Source: an uncultured Muribaculaceae bacterium (lineage in GTDB: Bacteria; Bacteroidota; Bacteroidia; Bacteroidales; Muribaculaceae). From it: a DNA stretch of 5,642 bases. The notes beneath the pieces are model-generated. The model made no database searches. It was given only the letters and a program-made list of their open reading frames with translations, and was not told the DNA's origin. Positions 1 through 5,471 of this stretch are shown here, in pieces (the first letter of the stretch is position 1; each line of letters starts with the position of its first letter). Both the position numbers and the translations under genes were made by a program. Location of the stretch: the NCBI GenBank assembly GCA_910587925.1, contig CAJUOC010000054.1:1-5642 (forward strand), in the 5' to 3' direction.

Positions 1-2496
1 TGGCGCCCGGCGCGCCGGGGCGAGCTGGCCGCCGCGGGCCGCTCGGCATCGCGCGTGCGCCGTGCCGCCTCGACCCAGATCGAGGGCACGTTTCCCGCCA
101 AGGGTAAGCACCGCCTGCTCACGCTGCTCATCAACTATGCCGACACTCAGCCCAAGTACACCCGGGCCGATTTCGACCGGCTGATGAACGGCGACGAGGG
201 CAGTTTCCGCCACTATTATCTCGAAAACTCATACGGCGCCCTCGACATCACCACCACCGTCGTGCGCTGGGTCACTCTCTCGAGCGGCAAACATACATAC
301 GGCTCGGGCGGTGCCGAGGACATGATAGTCGAGGCTCTGCGTGCCCTCGACGCCGAGATAGACCTGCGCGACTTTGACAACGACGGCGACGGTGTGCTCG
401 ACGGTCTCACCGTCGTGCACCAGGGCCATGGCCGCGAGAGCACCGCCAATGCCGACGACATATGGTCGCACTCGGGTATGATCTACGGCGAGAGCTTCGA
501 CGGCATACAGCTGGGGCGATACACCATAGTGCCCGAGCTGCTCGACGCCTCCATCTCGACCATCGGCGTGGTGTGCCACGAGTTTGGCCACAATCTTGGC
601 GCCCCCGACTTCTACGACACCGACTACGAGTCGTCGGGCGGCGAGTACCCCGGCACAGGCGAGTGGGACCTCATGGCAAAAGGCGCCTGGAACGGCGTCC
701 CCGACGGCTCCCGCCCCTCGGGTACCAACATGTGGCAGAAGATACAGCTCGGCTGGGTCACACCCACCGTGCTCTCGTCCGACTGCCATATCGACGCCAT
801 GCCCTCGGCCACGACACATCCGGTGGCATATCGGTTTGACACCACCGAGCCGGGCGAGTACTTCATCCTTGAAAACCGTCAGCAGACCGGATTTTTCGAC
901 TCCGCCCTGCCCTCCCACGGCCTCATCGTGTACCATGCCGACGACAACCGCATAGCCGCGGCCGTCGAGCCCAATACTGTCAACAATACATTCCCCCAGG
1001 CCATGTACACCGTATGTGCCGGCGCCGGCTGCGACCCCAAGGGCTGGCCCGAGGGCGGTCCGTCGTCATACGGCGCCGTCAACAGCGGCGCCGCGCCGTT
1101 TCCGGGTATGTTCACCACCACGGAGTTTGGCGACTACACCCTGCCCTCGACCCGTTCGATCAGCGGCCGCTTCACATACAAGGGCCTGCGCTCGATAGCC
1201 GAGAGCGCCGACGGCACCATATCGTTTGACTTCCGGTGCTACGAAGAGCCCGGCCGCCCCGCCGGCCTGCGAGCTACCGTCAACGGCGGCACCGTGCGCC
1301 TCGACTGGGATGCCCCGGCCGTGACCCCGGCCCCGGTCAGATACACAGTATACCGCGGCGATGTGGCCCTCGCGAGCGTCAGCACCCCCGGCTACGAGGA
1401 TACCGACCCCGCCGGCAGCAACATGACATACAAGGTCGACGCCGTGTATGCCGACGGTATGGTGTCGCCTCCCGAGACGGTGAGGGTCTTCATGCCCGTC
1501 AATATCATCACCGCGCTGGAGTCGACCGCCGACGGCGGCGACGTGACCCTCGACTGGACGCTTGAGCGCCGGCTCAGCCGCATGACGGCCTTCGACGCAG
1601 ACTTCACCACATCGTCTGTCATCTCGCCCGTGGTAGAGCTCGCCCACCGCTACCGCGCCTCCGACCTGGCCGTGTACCGCGGCTACAAGATAGCCCGCGT
1701 GTGTCTGGTCAACCTCCAGTCGCAGCGCGACGTCACCGTCACCGTAAGCGTCTACGAGGTCGACCCCGCCACCGGCGCGCGTACCCTGGCCACGCAGCGC
1801 ATGCTCACCGAGTATGCCACCAATACCCCCGACGATATCCGCCTGCTCAAGAGCGTCGAGATTACCGGCGACAAAGACATATGGGTGGCCGTCAAGTATG
1901 AGTCGAAGACAGGCTCGGTGCAGTTCCTTACCGACAACGGCCCCGCCGTGTCGGGATACGGCAACCTCGTGAGCGTCGACGGCGGCGAGTGGCACACCGA
2001 CGACGCCCTGCCCGGCAACCACTACTTCTACGCCACCCTCACCGCACCCTCGCCCGCCGAGGCACCGATGACCGCGATGCTCCCCGCGACCGACACCCAT
2101 GCCGACCTGGCCCTCCCGCTCGGCTTTGCCGTCTACCGCGACGGCCGGCGCGTGGCCACCTGCGGCGGCACCCGCTACGTCGACCGCGACGTGCCCACCG
2201 GCACACACGAGTACCGCGTCACCTGCCTCTTCCGCGGCGACAACGAGTCGCGCGGCGAGCGCGCCACCGCCGACGTCTACAATGCCGGCCTGGCCGACGC
2301 CTCGGCCGAGCCCGCCTGGGATGCCATCGGCGCCGACGGCAGCCTGCGCCTCACCGGCGCCGCAGCCGCCGTCAGCGTGACCGACCTCACCGGACGCTCC
2401 GTGGCCGTCACCGCCGCCCCCGCCACCATATCCCTCCCCCGCGGCATCTACATCGTGTCGGCCCCCGGCCGCGCCCTCAAAGTAGCCGTGCGCTGA
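1..2496 (+). CDS. Secreted M6-family zinc metalloprotease, 5'-truncated
   Basis: The frame is open from the first base to TGA at 2494-2496 (831 codons; residues are numbered from base 1). It has no credible start here: the GTG at 55 lies inside an Arg-rich linker, and M6 proteases carry a signal peptide and prodomain further upstream. The zinc site is HEFGHNLGAPD (residues 193-203), the HExxHxxGxxD form in which two His bind zinc and Glu is catalytic. WDLMAKGAW (about 222-230) is the Met-turn. YFILENRQ (287-294) and HGLIVYHAD (306-314) are further M6 hallmarks. DFDNDGDGVLD (124-134) looks like a calcium loop. Next come a fibronectin-III-like domain (417-499), an inserted beta-rich stretch (about 523-700), Fn3-like strands (703-760) and a tail (773-831) with VTDLTGR and LPRGIYIVS, resembling type IX secretion sorting domains. 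The likely role is extracellular proteolysis with unknown substrate. The family call is firm; secretion route and domain borders are inference. Confidence 0.93.
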   Translation, partial: WRPARRGELAAAGRSASRVRRAASTQIEGTFPAKGKHRLLTLLINYADTQPKYTRADFDRLMNGDEGSFRHYYLENSYGALDITTTVVRWVTLSSGKHTYGSGGAEDMIVEALRALDAEIDLRDFDNDGDGVLDGLTVVHQGHGRESTANADDIWSHSGMIYGESFDGIQLGRYTIVPELLDASISTIGVVCHEFGHNLGAPDFYDTDYESSGGEYPGTGEWDLMAKGAWNGVPDGSRPSGTNMWQKIQLGWVTPTVLSSDCHIDAMPSATTHPVAYRFDTTEPGEYFILENRQQTGFFDSALPSHGLIVYHADDNRIAAAVEPNTVNNTFPQAMYTVCAGAGCDPKGWPEGGPSSYGAVNSGAAPFPGMFTTTEFGDYTLPSTRSISGRFTYKGLRSIAESADGTISFDFRCYEEPGRPAGLRATVNGGTVRLDWDAPAVTPAPVRYTVYRGDVALASVSTPGYEDTDPAGSNMTYKVDAVYADGMVSPPETVRVFMPVNIITALESTADGGDVTLDWTLERRLSRMTAFDADFTTSSVISPVVELAHRYRASDLAVYRGYKIARVCLVNLQSQRDVTVTVSVYEVDPATGARTLATQRMLTEYATNTPDDIRLLKSVEITGDKDIWVAVKYESKTGSVQFLTDNGPAVSGYGNLVSVDGGEWHTDDALPGNHYFYATLTAPSPAEAPMTAMLPATDTHADLALPLGFAVYRDGRRVATCGGTRYVDRDVPTGTHEYRVTCLFRGDNESRGERATADVYNAGLADASAEPAWDAIGADGSLRLTGAAAAVSVTDLTGRSVAVTAAPATISLPRGIYIVSAPGRALKVAVR

Positions 2497-2518
2497 CCCC
2501 GTCCTCTCCCCCTCCCCC

Positions 2519-2553
2519 AAGAAACGCGACCCTCCGGCCGCGTTTCTTTTTTT
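2519..2553 (+). terminator. Intrinsic terminator of the metalloprotease gene
   Basis: A perfect 10-bp stem, AAGAAACGCG (2519-2528) with CGCGTTTCTT (2539-2548), has a 10-nt loop. The descending arm runs into a T7 tract (2547-2553). It lies 22 nt after the stop codon, so transcription of the protease should end here and the downstream gene needs its own promoter. Confidence 0.88.
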
Positions 2554-2599
2554 GCTGATGCCGGGAGGCATTGGACATATTGGGGTAAGATAGTGTCGA

Positions 2600-2627
2600 T
2601 TTGGGGCGGGCGGAGGGTGTATCTTTG
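2600..2627 (+). promoter_or_regulatory. Putative Bacteroidales-type promoter for the downstream gene
   Basis: TATCTTTG (2620-2627) matches the Bacteroidetes -7 consensus TAnnTTTG. A TTTG at 2600-2603 could be the -33 element, but the 16-nt spacer is shorter than the roughly 19-21 nt usually described, so that half is weak. Transcription would start near 2633-2636, giving a leader of about 90 nt. The site lies between a terminator and the next gene, as expected for an independent unit. Confidence 0.6.
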
Positions 2628-2675
2628 CCGTCGGATCTTAGTCCTGAAATTATTTTTTCATTTAAACCTTTTAGC

Positions 2676-2705
2676 GCCTCCTCATTCATGGGAGGTTTCC
2701 ATGAA
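2676..2705 (+). promoter_or_regulatory. Leader region with two competing hairpins around GGGAGG
   Basis: Two stems share the same bases, so only one can form at a time. Hairpin 1 pairs CCTCCT (2677-2682) with GGGAGG (2690-2695), has one G-U pair, and can extend by another G-U at 2676/2696. Hairpin 2 pairs TTCATGGGA (2685-2693) with TTCCATGAA (2697-2705), a 9-bp stem with one G-U pair and a GGT loop. Both involve the Shine-Dalgarno-like GGGAGG, and hairpin 2 also buries the ATG at 2701. The pairing is visible in the sequence; a regulatory role is inference. I recognise no known riboswitch class. Confidence 0.4.
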
Positions 2706-2730
2706 AAAACATTTCCTTCTAAAAAAATGA
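2701..2730 (+). CDS. Possible nine-codon leader ORF (MKKHFLLKK)
   Basis: ATG at 2701 is followed by nine sense codons in all and TGA at 2728-2730. GGGAGG lies at 2690-2695, five bases before the ATG, a textbook Shine-Dalgarno distance although Bacteroidales rarely rely on such sites. The stop overlaps the main start as ATGA (2727-2730), a layout typical of translational coupling. The last two codons plus the preceding base form A AAA AAA (2721-2727), a classic -1 slippery heptamer. A slip there would enter the frame of the large gene. The ORF could equally be chance, or the original N-terminus of the main gene separated by a one-base change in the A run. Confidence 0.3.
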   Translation: MKKHFLLKK

Positions 2731-5108
2731 AACGCTTTTTTATCCTTATGGCCGTGATGGTATGCGTCGCCACGGCTTTCGCCGCCAAAGTCACTCTGTG
2801 GGAGGGCTCGTGGATGGCTTCGTACTCATCAAGTCTTGATATCCCGGTGAGCGGATATGCTTTCCAGGAGTCGGACAAGCTGATTTTCACAATGCAGAAG
2901 ACGGGCGATGATAACCCGTATCTTAAAGTCTGCGCCGACCTCCAGTCGGGCGACAACTGGGTGGGCCACGATGTGGCCCGCGTCGAGGCCGGTACCTATA
3001 CATACGCTGTCAACTCCAATGCCGATGTATTTGCCGTGCTCAGTCAGATGAACTCCAAAATCATGGTGCAGGGCGACGGTTTTGTGCTGACCAAGGTGGA
3101 GGCTGAGGGCGACGGTGTGGAAAGCATCACCGTGCCGGAGAAGCCCGAGCCTGTCAAGCCTGACGCCGGATACAATGTGGTCACCCTTTGGGACGAGGCC
3201 AAGGACCTCACCGACTGGGAGCTGTTTGAGCTGGATGTGCGCTCGAAACTCACAGGCGAGTATACCGACCTCTACCCCGGCGACCGCATCCGCATCACTT
3301 CGACCAACTCCGGCTCCCACCAGCTGCAGTGGGGATATCTGCTCGCTCCCGGGAGTTTGGAGGAGGATATGACCGTAGGCTTTCACAATAAGAATGACGG
3401 TCACGAGAAATGGGAGTCGCTGTGGTATGCCTGGGTCAACGGCATGATATACGTTGAGACTTCCGACAATGTAGTCGATGTGGTGCTCACGGAGGCTTTT
3501 GCCAATGCTCTCAATACCGACGGTGCCCGCTTCATACTGCGCTCTCCCGGTCTGAATCTGAGCAAGGTGGAGCTGCTGCAGGTGGCCAAGCGCCGCAAGC
3601 ATGTGTGGCTGCCGCTCTTTGTGCCCGATGAGTATCCCGCACATATCACCAATATGACGGCCAAGACGGCTTATGGCGCCGATGCCGGCAAGACGGGCAA
3701 TCCCGCCGACCTCTGCCGATGGATGGGCACGGGCATCATACGCAATGTGGCTGCCGAGGGTGCCGAGCCGGAGTATGTGTATCAGTTTGCCGGCGAGTGG
3801 TGGGACGAGGCATCTGTAAAGGACACCGGCGAAGATGCCATGGTCGCCAACGCACGCAAGCGCCGCTATGCCGAGCAGCTTGGTGAGCTTAACTCGTATC
3901 CGCTGCGTCTTACCCGCGACAACACTCCCAATTTCTCCATGCTCAAGTTTGGCGACATGGTGCGCATCACGGTGCGTGTCAACGGCCCCGACTATACCGA
4001 TCTCTCCGAGACGCCCGAGAGCCCGCAGGCGCAGCTCGGCACTTACGACCCTGCTCTTATCGAGAATCTCGACGACCCCTACAGCGGATTCGTGCCGATG
4101 ACTCTGGCCAATGGCTTGACATACCGCGACTGGAATGCCACGGAGACTTATACGCAGGTGCTCGACTTCACCGTCGACCAGACTCTGCTCGACCATATCA
4201 CCCGCTACGGTCTGACTATCAACGGCCGCATGTATGGTGTGGTATCGGTGATGGCCAAGGTGTATGTCGACGACGACGATTACCAGGGCGGCGGATACAG
4301 CGATGAGGAGTATTTCTTCAACCATACTTTCGATGCGTCTTTATTCCGGGACCTCACCCAGCGGTCTATCGTGGTGGTGAGCATCAATGGTGACAAGTAC
4401 TACGATGAGCACCGTACCAACTTCTATACCGATGCCGACCGCACCCAGCTCTCGGGCTACTCTACCGAAACGCTCGACGCCGATAATCGCGGCGAGGTGC
4501 CGGCCGACCGTCTAATCAACGGACTCCCCAATCCCGAGAAGATGTCGGTATCGTATTTCAATCCCAATACCGGCGCTGTGAGCGGAGAGGATGTGCTGGT
4601 GCGCACGCGATTCCACCGCGCGGCTTATCTCTATCAGAATCACTTCCCGCTTTGCGAGGACGACGATCTTCCCTTCTATATGACCGACGACCTCGAGCAG
4701 CTCTATACCGCGGCTGCCAAGGCTCCGCGCCGTGCGCCCAGAGTCGACCGTGTGATCGAGGACAATAGCGTGAAGCCGGTCGACGGTGTAGGTGTCGGCA
4801 CTCATACCGACTCCGACGGCCGTATGCACTTTGCCATCGCCTTCTACGACAAAAACATCCTCGATGCTGTCAAGGCCAACGGCATTGCCGTGCGAGGCAA
4901 GCAGATCGGCAATCCCGAGCTGCACGTGCTGCGCGATGCCGGCGACCTGACGGGCGTGGAAGATGCCGTGGCGGCCGACGGCGGGGCTATCGATTACTCG
5001 GCTCCCTACGAGCTCTACAATATGCAGGGCGTGCGTGTCGCAGCGCCTGTACGCGGCACAGTCTACATAGTGAAACAAGGATTAAAGGTCGAAAAGAAAG
5101 TTTTCTAA
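2727..5108 (+). CDS. Secreted multi-module beta-sandwich protein, function unknown
   Basis: The product has 793 residues. I chose ATG at 2727 because it opens a clean signal peptide, MKRFFILMAVMVCVATAFA (1-19, cleavage after AFA), and follows the A-rich stretch usual before Bacteroidales starts. The same frame runs up to TTG 2601 and ATG 2688, but those add a non-signal extension and 2601 lies in the promoter. I see four diverged copies of one beta-sandwich module, each ending in a helix-like stretch, then G-x-x-[IV]-x-G and a last strand: about 20-128, 150-285 (both opening VTLW), 292-512 and roughly 590-737. The key C-terminal segments are at 99-127, 249-285, 478-512 and 700-737. A Pro-rich linker (136-146) joins modules 1 and 2. 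The C-terminus (761-793, with LYNMQGVRV and YIVKQGLKV) resembles a short type IX sorting domain. Similar modules in Bacteroidales proteins are galactose-binding-like, so ligand or glycan binding is possible but unproven. No enzymatic motif is visible. Confidence 0.88.
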   Translation: MKRFFILMAVMVCVATAFAAKVTLWEGSWMASYSSSLDIPVSGYAFQESDKLIFTMQKTGDDNPYLKVCADLQSGDNWVGHDVARVEAGTYTYAVNSNADVFAVLSQMNSKIMVQGDGFVLTKVEAEGDGVESITVPEKPEPVKPDAGYNVVTLWDEAKDLTDWELFELDVRSKLTGEYTDLYPGDRIRITSTNSGSHQLQWGYLLAPGSLEEDMTVGFHNKNDGHEKWESLWYAWVNGMIYVETSDNVVDVVLTEAFANALNTDGARFILRSPGLNLSKVELLQVAKRRKHVWLPLFVPDEYPAHITNMTAKTAYGADAGKTGNPADLCRWMGTGIIRNVAAEGAEPEYVYQFAGEWWDEASVKDTGEDAMVANARKRRYAEQLGELNSYPLRLTRDNTPNFSMLKFGDMVRITVRVNGPDYTDLSETPESPQAQLGTYDPALIENLDDPYSGFVPMTLANGLTYRDWNATETYTQVLDFTVDQTLLDHITRYGLTINGRMYGVVSVMAKVYVDDDDYQGGGYSDEEYFFNHTFDASLFRDLTQRSIVVVSINGDKYYDEHRTNFYTDADRTQLSGYSTETLDADNRGEVPADRLINGLPNPEKMSVSYFNPNTGAVSGEDVLVRTRFHRAAYLYQNHFPLCEDDDLPFYMTDDLEQLYTAAAKAPRRAPRVDRVIEDNSVKPVDGVGVGTHTDSDGRMHFAIAFYDKNILDAVKANGIAVRGKQIGNPELHVLRDAGDLTGVEDAVAADGGAIDYSAPYELYNMQGVRVAAPVRGTVYIVKQGLKVEKKVF

Positions 5109-5134
5109 ACGAAATTGCACTAAAAGGATAGTGG

Positions 5135-5167
5135 AGGGGCCGCGTCGGGAGACGCGGCCCTTTCTTT
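5135..5167 (+). terminator. Intrinsic terminator after the beta-sandwich protein gene
   Basis: A perfect 10-bp GC-rich stem, GGGCCGCGTC (5137-5146) with GACGCGGCCC (5151-5160), has a GGGA tetraloop and is followed by TTTCTTT (5161-5167). Flanking A and G can pair with the first T residues. It starts 26 nt after the stop codon and isolates the gene from the repeat field downstream. Confidence 0.9.
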
Positions 5168-5187
5168 GCAGCCCGCGCTCGGCAATT

Positions 5188-5205
5188 CGACCGATAAATC
5201 GGTCG
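5188..5205. repeat. Hairpin 1: CGACCGAT / ATCGGTCG
   Basis: CGACCGAT (5188-5195) and ATCGGTCG (5198-5205) are perfect reverse complements separated by AA. As RNA it would be a 7-bp stem with a TAAA loop. No T tract follows, so it is not a terminator. It is the first in a row of hairpins with unrelated stems. Confidence 0.7.
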
Positions 5206-5224
5206 TGCGGCTGGGCGGCTGATA

Positions 5225-5243
5225 CCGCGGGTTTCACCCGCGG
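5225..5243. repeat. Hairpin 2: CCGCGGGT-ttc-ACCCGCGG
   Basis: A perfect 8-bp stem (5225-5232 with 5236-5243) has a TTC loop. It sits 19 nt after hairpin 1 and 11 nt before hairpin 3. The stem sequence differs from its neighbours but the small loop is similar. Confidence 0.75.
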
Positions 5244-5254
5244 CTACAATATTC

Positions 5255-5269
5255 CACCGCTACGCGGTG
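5255..5269. repeat. Hairpin 3: CACCGC-tac-GCGGTG
   Basis: A perfect 6-bp stem (5255-5260 with 5264-5269) has a TAC loop. The spacer between hairpins 2 and 3, CTACAATATTC (5244-5254), is AT-richer than its surroundings. Confidence 0.7.
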
Positions 5270-5303
5270 ACGCATCACACAGTCAGCGCACGTATATGCC
5301 ACC

Positions 5304-5315
5304 ACGGAAGTCCGT
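5304..5315. repeat. Hairpin 4: ACGGA-ag-TCCGT
   Basis: ACGGA (5304-5308) and TCCGT (5311-5315) are perfect reverse complements around AG. The realistic stem is 4 bp with an AAGT loop. It is weak alone and is reported because it continues the row of small hairpins. Confidence 0.45.
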
Positions 5316-5334
5316 AATGAAGTGTCCAGCGTCA

Positions 5335-5396
5335 GCAGAAGCGCGGAGCGCTGACCATTATGAGTAACACGGGGTGAAGCGCAGCGCAACCCCGTG
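5335..5396 (-). repeat. Inverted 62-bp copy of the repeat (minus strand)
   Basis: Read on the minus strand, 5396 down to 5335 matches plus-strand 5509-5570 over 62 bases with three mismatches. It contains the large hairpin CACGGGGT/ACCCCGTG (5368-5375 with 5389-5396, 13-nt loop) and then the small hairpin AGCGC/GCGCT (5340-5344 with 5348-5352, 3-nt loop). The TTACTCATAA-type junction between the two hairpins is kept, so this is a full module pair and not a chance palindrome. Confidence 0.88.
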
Positions 5397-5445
5397 CTAC
5401 CCGCGACCACGCCGATGGGTGGAAGGTCGTTAGACCTGACCCTTA
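5361..5445 (-). repeat. 85-bp repeat unit on the minus strand
   Basis: On the minus strand the unit opens with TAAGGGTC at 5445 and the next unit opens with TAATGGTC at 5360, giving a period of 85 bp against 83 bp on the plus strand. Its small hairpin is AGGTC-taac-GACCT (5437-5433 with 5428-5424), occupying the place of AGCGC-tcc-GCGCT in the other units. A spacer unlike those of the plus-strand units follows, then the large hairpin and TTACTCA. The following minus-strand unit breaks off after CTTCTGC at 5335. Confidence 0.75.
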
Positions 5446-5471
5446 TTGCGGTGCGTATCATTAAGGGTCAG
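5436..5471. repeat. 10-bp inverted repeat at the array centre
   Basis: CTGACCCTTA (5436-5445) and TAAGGGTCAG (5462-5471) are perfect reverse complements around a 16-nt centre (5446-5461). They are the opening bases of the two opposed arrays, so this is where the repeat orientation flips. Confidence 0.8.

Noticed and set aside
55..57. GTG as the start of the metalloprotease
   Set aside because: The frame stays open to base 1, the region before the catalytic domain is Arg-rich linker, and M6 proteases need an upstream signal peptide and prodomain. The gene is truncated by the window.
1066..2571. Long open frame on the minus strand (501 codons)
   Set aside because: It lies antisense to the metalloprotease and is kept open by its extreme GC-rich codon use. 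The translation is low-complexity Gly/Ala/Val/His with no family resemblance and runs through the terminator.
2601..2726. Longer N-terminus for the second gene (TTG 2601 or ATG 2688)
   Set aside because: TTG 2601 lies inside the putative promoter. Both extensions place non-hydrophobic residues ahead of a perfect signal peptide that begins at ATG 2727.
2634..2726. Known metabolite riboswitch in the leader
   Set aside because: The leader is only about 90 nt, has just short competing hairpins, and matches no conserved riboswitch core that I recognise.
2829..4325. Long open frame on the minus strand (498 codons)
   Set aside because: It is antisense to the second gene, with a His/Val/Gly-rich translation, no recognisable domain, and no promoter or terminator of its own.
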